In this document: piece after piece, positions 49,456-59,100 of the stretch
Position numbering within the stretch: position 1 is the stretch's first letter
Layout of the letters: each line of letters starts with the position of its first letter
Assembly (NCBI GenBank): GCA_003009755.1
Contig: PXUB01000017.1
Coordinates: 19,149 to 83,148 of the forward strand
Length of the DNA: 64,000 nucleotides
Source: Thermoplasmatales archaeon SW_10_69_26
GTDB taxonomy: Archaea > Thermoplasmatota > SW-10-69-26
Direction: 5' to 3'
The notes under the pieces: generated by a model
The model's input: only the letters and a program-made list of their open reading frames with translations
Told to the model about the DNA's origin: nothing
Database searches by the model: none
Made by a program: the position numbers and the translations under genes

Positions 49456-51108
49456 ATGCGGGTCCTCGGCATCGAATCGACGGCTCACACTTTCGGCGTC
49501 GGCATCGTCGAGGGTGACCCATCGGCCGAGGAACCCCACCCCCAAGTGCTCGCCAACGAGCGCGAGCTGTACACGCCGGCCCCCGAAGACGAGCCCGGCG
49601 GCACGACCGGCGGCATCCACCCCCGCGAGGCCGCCAACCACCACGCCCGCCTGGCCAGCGACGTGCTCGCCCGCGCCCTCGGGCAGGCCGACACGGGCCT
49701 CGACGAGGTCGACGCGATCGCGTTCTCCCAGAGCCCCGGGCTGGGCCCCTGCCTGCGCACCGGTGCCACCGTCGCCCGCGCCCTGGCGCTGCGCGAGGAG
49801 CTGGCCCTCGTCGGGGTCAACCACTGCGTGGCCCACCTCGAGATCGGGCGCGCCGTCTGCAACGTCGACGACCCGCTGCTGTTGTACGCCTCCGGCGCCA
49901 ACACCCAGGTCGTCGCCTACGCCCGCGGCCGCTACCGCGTCTTCGGCGAGACCCTGGACATCGGCGTCGGCAACTTCCTCGACAAGCTGGCCCGACGCAT
50001 TGGCCAACCGTTCCCCGGCGGCCCCGAGATCGAACGCCTGGCCGCCCGCGGCGACGAGCTGCTGGAGCTGCCGTACACGATCAAAGGCATGGACGTGGCC
50101 TTCTCCGGCATCCTGACCGCCGCCCAGTCGCTGCTCGACGACCACCGGGAGGAGGACGTCGCCTACAGCGTGCAGGAGACCGTGTTCGCCATGCTGACCG
50201 AGGTCACCGAGCGGGCCCTGGCCCACGTCGGCAAGGAGGACGTCGTCCTCGGCGGCGGCGTCGCCTGCAACGAACGCCTGACCGGCATGGTGAACCGCAT
50301 GGGCGCCGAACGCGGCGCCACGTCCCACCGACCGCCCAAGCCCCTGCTCGTCGACAACGGCGCCATGATCGCCTGGGCCGGCGCCGTGGCCCACGAGGCC
50401 GGCCGGGTGACGCCGGTCGCGGACAGCCGCATCGACCAGAAGCTGCGCACCGACCAGGTCGAGGTCCCCTGGCGCAGCGAACCCAAGCTCCGTCCCGACG
50501 CCCGCCGCGGCGGCGAAGCGATCGTCGACATCGAGGGCGAGCTCGTCACCAAGACCCGCCCGGTCAAGGACTACCGCCACCCCGCCCTCGACGAGCGTCT
50601 GCGCCGGCGCCGCACCAGCCGCGAGGCCCGGCTGCTCGCTCGGGCTCGCGAAGCCGGCGTCCCGACGCCGATCGTCCACGACGTCGACCCTCCGCCCGCC
50701 CGGTTGCGGATGCGCCGAGCCCGCGGGGTCCGCCTCCGCGACGCGCTCGAGGACCTGTCCCCCGAGGATCAACGCAGCACGCTCGAGGCCTTCGGCCACG
50801 CCCTCGCCCGCCTGCACCAGGCCGACATCGCCCACGGCGACCCGACGACCAGCAACGCGTTCGTCCGCGAGGACGGCCGCGTCGAGCTGATCGACTTCGG
50901 GCTCGCCAGCCTCGAGGACGAACCCGAGCCCAAAGCCACCGACCTCCACGTGCTCGACGAGGCGCTGGACGCCACCCACGACGATCCCGCCGGTGGCTTC
51001 GACGCCGTGCTCGCCGGCTACCGAGCCGCCGGCGAGGAGGCCGTGCTCGGCCAGCTCGAGGAGGTCCGCGCCCGGGGCCGCTACCGCGGCAGCGAGGACG
51101 CGGCCTGA
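49456..51108 (+). CDS. Kae1-Bud32 fusion: tRNA threonylcarbamoyladenosine synthase plus kinase
   Basis: A fusion protein of 550 residues. Residues 1 to about 325 are Kae1/TsaD: MRVLGIESTAHTFGVG, metal ligands in NHCVAHLEIGR (H123, H127), YASGANTQVVAY, and GGVACNERL near 275. Residues about 335-550 are the Bud32 kinase (VDIEGELVTKTRP; HGDPTTSN and DFGLAS as catalytic and metal loops). With other KEOPS subunits it makes t6A37 on ANN-decoding tRNAs. The fused form occurs in several Euryarchaeota, which supports an archaeal origin for the window. ATG 49456. Confidence 0.94.
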   Translation: MRVLGIESTAHTFGVGIVEGDPSAEEPHPQVLANERELYTPAPEDEPGGTTGGIHPREAANHHARLASDVLARALGQADTGLDEVDAIAFSQSPGLGPCLRTGATVARALALREELALVGVNHCVAHLEIGRAVCNVDDPLLLYASGANTQVVAYARGRYRVFGETLDIGVGNFLDKLARRIGQPFPGGPEIERLAARGDELLELPYTIKGMDVAFSGILTAAQSLLDDHREEDVAYSVQETVFAMLTEVTERALAHVGKEDVVLGGGVACNERLTGMVNRMGAERGATSHRPPKPLLVDNGAMIAWAGAVAHEAGRVTPVADSRIDQKLRTDQVEVPWRSEPKLRPDARRGGEAIVDIEGELVTKTRPVKDYRHPALDERLRRRRTSREARLLARAREAGVPTPIVHDVDPPPARLRMRRARGVRLRDALEDLSPEDQRSTLEAFGHALARLHQADIAHGDPTTSNAFVREDGRVELIDFGLASLEDEPEPKATDLHVLDEALDATHDDPAGGFDAVLAGYRAAGEEAVLGQLEEVRARGRYRGSEDAA

Positions 51109-52199
51109 GCCATCCGCGGGCGATCGAACCGCGAATCGTGCCAGGTGACGACCCGTTCGCCATCCAGCTCGGGGTGCAGCCGGGCGGCGTACTGGAAGCG
51201 GTCCTCGTCCTCGCCGCGGGGCGGTTCGTGCAGGTCCACGGCATTCGAGAACGGGCCCTGGGGCTGGTCGGCGGCCCGCAGGGTGATCGTGCCGGTACCG
51301 AGCCCCTCGAGCGTCGTGAGAATGACCCGGTCGTCGATCCGGTGCGCCGTGAACGAGGCCGCCAGCGTCTCGGCCACGACCTCCGGCTCGCCCTCTGGGG
51401 CGAAGCCGTCACCAGTCCACCGCTCGGCCCGACCCCAGTGGCCCTCGCGCACGTCCTCGACGGCCCACCGGAACAGGGCGACCTCGTGGACCTGGATCTC
51501 CCCGCTGTCGTCGGCCCGCTGCCCGTAGGCGTACAGATAGCCGTCCTCGACGAGCGCGGCGATGCCGACCGTGTACCCGTGGTCCTCGATCGCCGGGTCC
51601 ACGCGCTCGAGGGACCACTCCTCGGGCGAGCGCTCGTGCCCGCTCACCTCGAAGACCCGCCAGCCAGCCGCCTCGAAGCCGAACGGGCCCTCGCCGGTGT
51701 CTCGGACGCGGTTCGAGAAGACGACGAGCGCGTCCTCGACGAGCGCCGGCGCCGCCGGCCAGTGGAAGACCTCCTCGGACTCGTTCGGGAAGAACGCCGT
51801 CGGTCGCGTGCGCTCCTCCTCGCCCAGCGGATCCGGCGCCTCGTCCCCCTCATCGACGACCTCGGTCCCCCAGGCCGCCTCGAAGGACCCGCGGGCGGGA
51901 TCGGTCCCCGCCTGGATCGCGACCGTGTTGTGTACGAACGCGGGATCCCCGTCCCCGTCCGGGTCGACGAAGCTGTCGCCGAACAGCCAGAGGACGCGAT
52001 CGTCCTCGAGGAGCAGCGACTGGGCGCCGTCGCCGCCCTGCCAGGCTGGGTCCTGTTCGAACAACGAGCGGCCCTCTTCCCAGGCCTCCATGTCGGTCGT
52101 CGGCGGGGGCTCGGGGCCAAGCACCCCGATGCAGCCTGCCACCAAGGCCGCCATCGCGATCGCCGGGACGGCGAGCTCGACAGCCGTGCGTTCGCCCAC
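51081..52199 (-). CDS. Secreted beta-propeller lipoprotein (DUF4185-like)
   Basis: The 372-residue lipoprotein has a lipobox VAGC (C23) followed by IG. The ectodomain opens with RVLWLFGDSFVDPDGDGDPAF, the DUF4185-like motif for five-bladed propellers, and has blades such as PAALVEDALVVFSNRV and YTVGIAALVEDGYLYAYGQ. The family is thought to bind or hydrolyse carbohydrates, but evidence is thin. It shares the CIG lipobox style with the LVIVD proteins. Convergent with Kae1-Bud32, overlapping by 28 bp. Confidence 0.75.
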   Translation of the reverse strand: MGERTAVELAVPAIAMAALVAGCIGVLGPEPPPTTDMEAWEEGRSLFEQDPAWQGGDGAQSLLLEDDRVLWLFGDSFVDPDGDGDPAFVHNTVAIQAGTDPARGSFEAAWGTEVVDEGDEAPDPLGEEERTRPTAFFPNESEEVFHWPAAPALVEDALVVFSNRVRDTGEGPFGFEAAGWRVFEVSGHERSPEEWSLERVDPAIEDHGYTVGIAALVEDGYLYAYGQRADDSGEIQVHEVALFRWAVEDVREGHWGRAERWTGDGFAPEGEPEVVAETLAASFTAHRIDDRVILTTLEGLGTGTITLRAADQPQGPFSNAVDLHEPPRGEDEDRFQYAARLHPELDGERVVTWHDSRFDRPRMAQAASSLPR

Positions 52200-52238
52200 C
52201 TTGGAGCCTCCAGACGAGTAGCCCCCGCTCGCGGGATG

Positions 52239-52245
52239 TTTTTTA
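52239..52245 (+). promoter_or_regulatory. Leaderless promoter of rdgB
   Basis: TTTTTTA lies 23-29 nt before the ATG at 52268, a strong archaeal TATA position in GC-rich DNA. Confidence 0.6.
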
Positions 52246-52267
52246 CGGGGGGCGGGCTGCCTCGGCG

Positions 52268-52816
52268 ATGCCCACGATCACCTTCGCGACCGGCAACGAG
52301 GGCAAGCTCTCCGAGGCCCGCCAGCAGCTGGAACCGCTGGGTTTCGAGATCGACGCCTACGGCGGGGGCTACCCCGAGATCCAGGCCGACACGCTGGAGG
52401 CGGTCGCCCGCTTCGGGCTCGAGACCCTGGCCGGTGAGGTCCCCGAGCCGTTCCTGCTCGAGGACGCCGGCCTGTTCGTCGACGCCCTCGAGGGCTTCCC
52501 CGGCGTCTACTCCTCCTACGTCTTCGGGACGCTCGGCAACGAGGGCATCCTCTCGCTGCTCGCCGACACTGAGGACCCAAGCGCCCGCTTCCGCTCCGTG
52601 ATCGGGTTCCGCGTCGACGGCGAGGAGCACACGTTCGTCGGCGAGGTCGAGGGCACGATCACCGAGCAGGCCCGCGGCTCCGCCGGCTTCGGCTTCGACC
52701 CGATCTTCCAGCCCCGCGAGGCCGAGCGCACCTTCGCCGAGATGAGCCCCGAGGAGAAGATCGAGCTCAGCCACCGGTCGCGGGCCCTGGCCCGGCTCCG
52801 CGAGCACCTCGCCTGA
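52268..52816 (+). CDS. rdgB: XTP/dITP pyrophosphatase (HAM1/RdgB)
   Basis: A protein of 182 residues. Core motifs are present: TFATGNEGKLSEARQ at 4-18, LLEDAGLFVDALEGFPGVYS near 66-85 and GSAGFGFDPIFQP near 137, where phosphate- and base-binding residues lie. It removes non-canonical purine triphosphates (ITP, XTP) from the pool by hydrolysis to the monophosphate. Single transcription unit with a TTTTTTA box 26 nt upstream of ATG; high confidence of a leaderless start. Confidence 0.93.
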   Translation: MPTITFATGNEGKLSEARQQLEPLGFEIDAYGGGYPEIQADTLEAVARFGLETLAGEVPEPFLLEDAGLFVDALEGFPGVYSSYVFGTLGNEGILSLLADTEDPSARFRSVIGFRVDGEEHTFVGEVEGTITEQARGSAGFGFDPIFQPREAERTFAEMSPEEKIELSHRSRALARLREHLA

Positions 52817-52869
52817 GGATGTTCGCCTGAGCGCATCCTGATAGGGACGGTGTTGCCGGACACCGACCC

Positions 52870-54006
52870 ATGCCCGATGCAGGCGGAAACGACGGGGCCT
52901 CGCCGCTGTCCTTCACCCGGCGAGCGCTGGAGCAAGCGGCTCGCTGCCGGGAGGCCGACCACGAGGGCGTCAACCCCCACAAGTTCTACCGCGGGCTGCG
53001 CGAGCACCTCGTCCACCTCCGCGGGCCCCGGGACCCACCCTACGAGGTGCTTGGCCAGCGCGCCCGCGATCTGCGATTCGATCCCGACGCCGCCGGCCAA
53101 CGCACCGGCGCCTTCACCGCCCGCATGCAGGCCCGCTCGACGACGCCCGCGCTCGGCCCCGCCCTCCTCGACCACCGCCCCTACGGCCCCCAAGGCGCGG
53201 GCCTGGCCGGGATCGGGCTGCTCGTCGTCTGCTTCGGCCTCGTCTCGAACCCGCTGCTGCTCCTCGGCTCCGCCCTCACCCTCGTCGGCCTCGGGATCTT
53301 CTCCCACACCGACGAGGCCGCCATCCCCCTGCAGCGCCGCGACGTCGTCAGCGCCCTCGTGGAAGGCGAAGCCCGGGAGTCTATGCGCTCCACCCCCAGC
53401 GGCCAGCGCAGCGAGCTCTCCGCCGAGATGGGCGTCGTCTACGCCGGCGACGTGTTCCTCCAGATCCCGGCCCGCCAGGTGAGCCAGCTCCCCTGGGCGG
53501 TCCGCACCGAGCTGGCGAACCGACGGTCGCGGTGGAGCCGGGCCCTCGCCGACGACCGCGAGACCCACGGCGACGTCGCCACCGGGTTCCTCGACGCCCT
53601 CCGGGCGTGGACGCTGCTCGAAGGCGAGTGGACCCGCCACCGGATCGAGAGCCTCCAACGCGAGGCCCGCGGCAGCCTCCACCGGCGGCAAACCTACACC
53701 CGGTTGCTCTCGCGGATGCGCCCGACCGACGTCCGCAGCCGCGAGCTCGACCGCATCGAGCGCGATCTCGACGCCTGGGCGGCCGCCATGGACGCCTATA
53801 TCGCCCACGAGCGCGAGCGGCCCATCCCTCGCCACAACGGGCACGCGTCCCCGACCCGCACCGACGGCGACCGACGGCGATCGCGGACCCGCGATGGCCA
53901 CGCCCGCCCTCCGCTGCGCGCCCGGACGGACCGACCGCTGGAGGCGGTAGACTGGGTCCAGCGAGCCGAAGCTCGGCGGCCGACGCGCCGCACTAAACGA
54001 AGCTGA
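52870..54006 (+). CDS. Hypothetical protein with two membrane helices
   Basis: No family recognised. In 378 residues: an N-terminal helical soluble part (about 10-100), two adjacent hydrophobic helices (AGLAGIGLLVVCFGLV and LLLLGSALTLVGLGIF, about 110-147), a middle part with DVVSALVEGEARES, then long helices (about 215-310, SRWSRALADDRETHGDV to RDLDAWAAAMDAYIAHE) and a very basic tail (SPTRTDGDRRRSRTRDGH). The gene ends overlapping the VOC gene on the other strand by 14 bp. It could be a coiled-coil membrane protein with a DNA- or RNA-binding tail; this is only a reading of composition. Confidence 0.6.
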   Translation: MPDAGGNDGASPLSFTRRALEQAARCREADHEGVNPHKFYRGLREHLVHLRGPRDPPYEVLGQRARDLRFDPDAAGQRTGAFTARMQARSTTPALGPALLDHRPYGPQGAGLAGIGLLVVCFGLVSNPLLLLGSALTLVGLGIFSHTDEAAIPLQRRDVVSALVEGEARESMRSTPSGQRSELSAEMGVVYAGDVFLQIPARQVSQLPWAVRTELANRRSRWSRALADDRETHGDVATGFLDALRAWTLLEGEWTRHRIESLQREARGSLHRRQTYTRLLSRMRPTDVRSRELDRIERDLDAWAAAMDAYIAHERERPIPRHNGHASPTRTDGDRRRSRTRDGHARPPLRARTDRPLEAVDWVQRAEARRPTRRTKRS

Positions 54007-54373
54007 AGAACTGCAGGTGGAAACCGTCGGGGTCGCGCACCGTGAAGCGCCGGATGCCCCACGGCTTGTCCTCCGGTTCCTGCTCGACGGGGGCCCCGCC
54101 CTTCTCGACGACGCGCTCGTAGTACTTGTCCACGTCGTCGACCTCGAAGCAGACGTTCTGGCCCACGCCTCGCTTGTAGGACTTGACCTCCTCCCGGTAG
54201 TCTTCGTCCTCGATCGCGTCCTCGCCGTGCAACCAGACGGTGAGCTGACCGGAGCGCAGCTCGACGACGCCCTCGTCGCGACCGGCGACGACGAAACCGA
54301 GCACGTCGCGGTAGAACTCGATCGACTCCTCGAGGTCCTCCGGGATGATCATCGGGATGGCTTTGCGAAGCAT
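53993..54373 (-). CDS. VOC/glyoxalase-fold protein
   Basis: Length 126 residues. Pattern of the vicinal-oxygen-chelate fold: PMIIPEDLEESIEFYRDVLGF at 7-27, ELRSGQLTVWLHGE, a second module NVCFEVDDVDKYYERVVEKG near 72 and IRRFTVRDPDGFHLQFFSF at the end. Glyoxalase I, dioxygenase and fosfomycin-resistance proteins share this fold, and the metal-binding set is incomplete for glyoxalase I (only E and H candidates near the end). ATG at 54373. Confidence 0.8.
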   Translation of the reverse strand: MLRKAIPMIIPEDLEESIEFYRDVLGFVVAGRDEGVVELRSGQLTVWLHGEDAIEDEDYREEVKSYKRGVGQNVCFEVDDVDKYYERVVEKGGAPVEQEPEDKPWGIRRFTVRDPDGFHLQFFSFV

Positions 54374-54929
54374 GGGAACCCTCCGCCCTCGGCGGGGCTA
54401 GTCCACCCGCCCCGAGGGGCCTGCTCGGCCTTCAAGGTGACGCCGGGGAGACCACCGCTCGTCTTACTTCGACCCTAAGCTACGGAGAGGGATAGGAAGA
54501 CTATATACAAGATGCTATCCTGCCTGGACGTGGAGGGCGTGGCCCGGCACGGACCGAGAGCGCTCCGCAGCCCAGCCTCCCAAGCCTCCACGCTTAATCC
54601 TACGGACCTTTCGGCACCGGCTGTCATGGGTCACCCCTCCGTCCTTTCCCTTCCCCTCCAACGGCTCCAGACCGACGACCCCTCGCGCTGTAAGGATAAA
54701 AAACGGGGGGGGACCACCAAGTACGCGAAGGGACACCAGGGCACAAAGGCGAGCAGCTGCCGTGACAACGCCGCCCGGCGGCGAGTCACAGGCCCTTCGT
54801 GGCCTTGGCGATCCTTCGTGTCCTTCGCGGCCCCTCCTCCGCCCGCGTGCCGTTGACCCGGCCCCCTCCTTCCCGCGGCCCCCTCTCGGTCTCCGCCGGG
54901 AGCCCCGCCGCCGTCCCCGAGGTGGAGCC
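54374..54929. other. 556-bp gap with R2 copy 2 and a possible short transcription unit
   Basis: 54491-54516 holds GGATAG and CTATCC half-sites around ACTATATACAAGATG. CTTAAT at 54593-54598 is 28-33 nt before an ATG at 54626 whose 76-codon frame runs through the repeat. The R2 repeat is at 54685-54834. No known gene is identified. Confidence 0.45.
54685..54834 (+). repeat. Dispersed repeat R2, copy 2
   Basis: Near-identical, same orientation, to 10438-10591. The outer arms carry CGCGAAGG (54724-54731) and CCTTCGCG (54822-54829), and the apex is GTGAC (54762-54766) with GTCAC (54785-54789) around GCCGCCCGGCGGC. The whole repeat is one long imperfect hairpin. It ends about 95 bp before the small membrane protein gene at 54930. 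Confidence 0.7.
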
Positions 54930-55151
54930 GTGAACGATACCGACGAGAGCCTGCCGGCGACCAGCCCCCGCACCGTCATGGTCGCGGCCGGCGTCTTCCT
55001 GCTCGTCATCGGGCTGCCCGCGGCCCTGTTCTTCTACGCGGGACGGATGCAGGTCGCTCTCGGCCTGCTCGCCATCTTCGCGCTCATGGTCCTGGCCACC
55101 GCCTACGCCCTGCACAAGGCCATGGAAGCCGAGGACAGCGAGGACGCGTAG
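54930..55151 (+). CDS. Small membrane protein with two helices
   Basis: The 73-residue protein starts at GTG 54930 (preceded by GAGGTGGAG as Shine-Dalgarno), followed by two hydrophobic helices (VMVAAGVFLLVIGLPAALFFYAG and MQVALGLLAIFALMVLATAYAL) and an acidic C-terminal tail (EAEDSEDA). No family identified. It stands right before a DMT transporter gene (36 bp) but that gene has its own box, so the two are probably separately transcribed. Confidence 0.65.
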   Translation: MNDTDESLPATSPRTVMVAAGVFLLVIGLPAALFFYAGRMQVALGLLAIFALMVLATAYALHKAMEAEDSEDA

Positions 55152-55160
55152 GGCCGAGCG

Positions 55161-55165
55161 TATTT
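55161..55165 (+). promoter_or_regulatory. Leaderless promoter of the DMT transporter
   Basis: TATTT lies 23-27 nt before the GTG at 55188; it favours that start over an upstream in-frame ATG-like codon. Confidence 0.45.
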
Positions 55166-55187
55166 GTCTTCGGAGCCTTGGGTCGGC

Positions 55188-56081
55188 GTGGACCGCGAGC
55201 AGGCGGCCGCCTACTCGGCTCTCGTCACCGTCCAGCTCCTCTTCGCCACGCTCCCCGTCGCGATGAAGTTCGGGCTCGAGGAGCTGCACCCGACGGTGTT
55301 CGTCGCCATCCGCGTCGCCGCCGGCGCAGGCCTGCTGTTCGCCCTCGAACGCCTCGTCCACGCTTCCCAGATCCCCAGCGTCTCCGACCTCGGCCGCCTG
55401 GCCCTCTACGCCGTGTTCGGGGTCACCCTGAACATGGTCCTGTTCGTCTGGGGCCTGGACCTCTCGACCGCCGTCAACGCGACGCTGCTGATGACGATGA
55501 TCCCGGTCTTCACCTACGCGATCGCGTTGATCGCCGGGCAGGAGTTCTTCGCGATACCGCGGGCCGCCGGCATCCTCGTCGCCTTGGCCGGCGTCGCCGT
55601 GCTGCTGGATCCCCGCCGGTTCTCCCTCGGCGATTCCACCTTGCTGGGGAACCTGCTCATCCTCGTCAACACGCTGGCCTACTCGATCTACCTGGTCATC
55701 AGCCGGCCGATCCTGACCCGTATCGAGCCGCTCACCGCGATCGCCTGGATCTTCCTCTTCGGCGCCTTCATGCTCGTCCCCCTGGGCCTTTTCCAGGCCG
55801 GCGCCGGCGCCTTCCTCGTCTCCGGCCGCTCGGCGATCATCCTGACCTACATCGTGATCGGTCCGACCGTCTCCGTGTACGCGCTCAACCTCTGGGCGCT
55901 GGAACGGGTCGCCTCGAGCACGGTGGCCGCCTTCATCTACCTGCAACCGATCGCCGGCGTCGCCCTCGCCTGGTGGCTGCTGGGTGAACCCGTGCACGCC
56001 CGCACGTTCGTCGCCGGCGCCCTGGTCTTCGCCGGCGTCGGCCTCGTCACCCTCCTCGACCCCGACAGCGAACCAGCCTGA
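55188..56081 (+). CDS. EamA/DMT-superfamily transporter
   Basis: Length 297 residues, ten hydrophobic segments in two EamA repeats (about 8-140 and 150-290). Repeat features include VQLLFATLPVAMKFGLEELHP at the start, VNATLLMTMIPVFTYAIAL and, near the end, VASSTVAAFIYLQPIAGVALAWWLLGEPV, the usual helix-9 motif. The family exports or imports drugs, amino acids, nucleotides or sugars; no substrate can be read. GTG 55188 with TATTT 26 nt upstream. A large secreted protein is 62 bp downstream. Confidence 0.85.
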   Translation: MDREQAAAYSALVTVQLLFATLPVAMKFGLEELHPTVFVAIRVAAGAGLLFALERLVHASQIPSVSDLGRLALYAVFGVTLNMVLFVWGLDLSTAVNATLLMTMIPVFTYAIALIAGQEFFAIPRAAGILVALAGVAVLLDPRRFSLGDSTLLGNLLILVNTLAYSIYLVISRPILTRIEPLTAIAWIFLFGAFMLVPLGLFQAGAGAFLVSGRSAIILTYIVIGPTVSVYALNLWALERVASSTVAAFIYLQPIAGVALAWWLLGEPVHARTFVAGALVFAGVGLVTLLDPDSEPA

Positions 56082-56143
56082 GCCGTTCGTCTCTTCCCAC
56101 AGTGGCGGTACCTTGACAAGCCCGGGCAGGGTAGGCTGCAACG

Positions 56144-59100
56144 ATGCGGCGAGGCCTCCTCGCGCTGCTGGCCGTCTGCCTAGTCACGTCCATGGTCCCC
56201 CTGCAGGTCGCCGCCAGTTCCACGACGACCGAGGAGGACCCGACCTTCGAGGGCTCGGCGGCCGCCGGTTGGATGACCGGCGCCCGCTGGGACGAGGTCG
56301 GCCTGTTCACCGAGATCCCCAACCAGGTCGTCTACCCGACGGACAGCTACGTGATCCTCGAGACCCTCGAGGACCGCGGCGCCAGCGACCGCGTCGACGA
56401 GGAGCATCCCGCCTGGTCGGTCCGCCGGCTGCAGAACGCCAACGGCGGCTTCCTCCGGTTCCAGGGCGACAGCCTGGGCCCCTGGACCGATGCCACGGCC
56501 TACGCGCTCGTGTTCGCCCAACAGACCTCTGCCGACGTCTACGAGGACCGGGCCATCGAGTTCCTGGACGCCCGCCAGAACGACGACGGCCAAAAAGACG
56601 ACGGCGGGTTCGCGCCGCGTGTCGGTGCCACCGGAAGTAACCTGCCATCCTTCATGGGGGCAACCTACGACGCCGTCGTGGGCCTCCAGGCCGCCGACGC
56701 GCTCAACGAGACGACCCGGAGCGAGGTGCTGTCCTTCCTCGAGGACCACCAGAACGACGACGGCGGTTGGCCGACCAGCATGTACAACCCCGACCGGTCC
56801 ACGATGACCGGCACCTGGTTCGCCGTCCGCACGCTGCTCACCCTCGACGCGCTCGACGACGAGACCCGGCGCGCGGCCGTCGACTTCGTCCTCTCGCTCG
56901 AGGCCGCCACCGGCGGCTTCGCCGCGAGCAACGGCCCGATCAAGTGCGGCACCGTGCACTGCGCCGACATCGGGGAAGAGGTCACCACCTACAGCACCTC
57001 CCGCGCCGTCCAACTGCTCGACACCCTCGACGCCCTCGACCAGGCCAGCGTCTCCCTGGTCGACCACGCCGACTGGCTGGCCAACCGCCAGGTCACCGAC
57101 GGCTACTACGAGGGCGCCTTCCGCTCCTACAAGGAGTCCCCGCTGCCGGCGCAGGCCCCCGACACGCCCGAGACCCCCGGCCAACCGAGCCCCTTCGAGC
57201 CCTTCCAACCGCCCGTCACCCACTACTCGCTGACGACGAGCCTCGCGCTGGGTGCTCTCGACAGCCTCGAGGCGCTCGACCGCGCCGACCAGCAAGCCGC
57301 CGTCGACTACCTCGTGTCCGTCCAACACCCCGGCACGGGCGGCTTCGGCTGGTGGCCCGGCTACGTCGGCTCGCTGTCCGACACCGGGTACGCCACGCGC
57401 GGCCTCGACGCCCTCGACCGGCTGGACCTGGCCGCCGGTGACGGCATGGCCGACACCCTCGGTGACCTCCAGCGCCCCGGTGGCGGCATCACCGAGCTCG
57501 ACTGGGATTACAGCCCGCGCATGGACCACACCGCCCACGCGCTGCTGGCCCTCACCCGCGTGGATCAGGCCGAGGCCATCGACGAGGACGCGGCCGCCTC
57601 CTACATCGGGGACCACCAGACCGACGAGGGCGGGTTCCGCCACACCGAGAGCAGCTACACCGATCCCTCGATCCGCGCCACCGACCTCGCCATCCGCGCC
57701 CTCGACGCCGTGGACGAGCTCGACCGCATCAACCGATCGGCCGCCGTCGACTGGTTGGCCGACCACCAGGGCGAGGGCGGGGAGATCAGCTCGAAGTCCG
57801 CCGAGGACGCCACCGCCGTCAAGCACACCTCGGTCGCCCTGCGCGCCCTGTCCGTGCTCGAGGCGCTCGACGCCGTCGACACGGACGCCGCCGGCCAGTT
57901 CCTCGCCAGCTGGCAGGCCGAGGATGGCACCTACCTGAACACCTACGTGGCCGGCCTCGCCGTGAACGGCCTCGCCACCGTCGGCGACCTGACCGCGATC
58001 GACACCGACGGCGTCCAGCAACAGATCGCCGACGCCCAGGTCCCCCGCGGGACGACGATCCCCGAGGCCTTCTACACCGACGACGACCACGTCTTCCGCC
58101 AGCACGCCGTCGTCGTCGAGGCCGCCGACCACCTGGGCATCCTCTCCGGGCCCACCGGTCCCTGCGTCGACCACCCCCAGCCCGGCGACGTCCCCGCCTC
58201 GCTGTACCTCGACGCGGACGTCGACACCCTGACCCTCACGCGCGGCGAAAGCGCCTCGATCCCCCTCGATCTCGCGCAAGCCGCCTACCGGTACGACGCC
58301 GCCACGGTCTCGCCCACCGACACGCCCCACGGCGTCGACGTGCAGGAGATCACGCGCGAGCTCGCACCCCTCGAGCTCCCCAACCCGAGCCTCGCCGTCG
58401 CGGCCAACTGGACGGCGACCACGGGCGCGACCACGCTCACGCTGTGCGCCCAGGACGAGGGCGGCGGCCACGGCAAGGCCCAGCTCGGGCTCACCGTCGA
58501 GACCCCGCCGGAGGAAAAGCTGGCCCTCTCGGCCCCCGACGCGGTCGATATCAGGCCCGGCCAGACGGACACGGCGGCCCTCACGGTGACGAACACCGGC
58601 GACGACATCGCCGACCTCCGCCTGGAGGCCGAGGACACCTCCGAGGTGACCGTCGAGCCCGCCAGCGACCAGCTCCGGCTGGCGCCCGGCCAGTCCGAGA
58701 CCGTGACGACCGAGATCGCGGTCCCGGCCACGTGCGAGGTCCCCGACACCGTCGACGTCGGCCTGCGCGCCTGGGGGCCCGGCGGCGGCGAAGCCACCCA
58801 CACCCTCACGGTGAACGTCACCGAGCGCCCCGCCGACCAGTTGTCTCTGGCGACCCCCGAACGTCCCGAGGTCCCGCTGGGCGCCTCGACGCCGATCGAC
58901 GTCTCCGTCACCAACGACGCCTCGACCTACGCTTGCGTGGACGCCGCGGTCACCGACGTCCCCGACCCGCTCGAGGCCAGCATCCAGCCCGCCCAGACCC
59001 TGATCGAGGGCGGGCAAACCGAGGACCTGGCGCTCGTCGTCACCACCCCCGACAGCCTCGAGGACGCCAAGCACGAGCTCGCCATCCAGGTCGCCGGCCA

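Noticed and set aside
54626..54856. A 76-codon ORF with a TTAA box about 30 nt upstream
   Set aside because: Two thirds of it is the R2 repeat; no conserved-looking protein. It may still be a transcript for an RNA.
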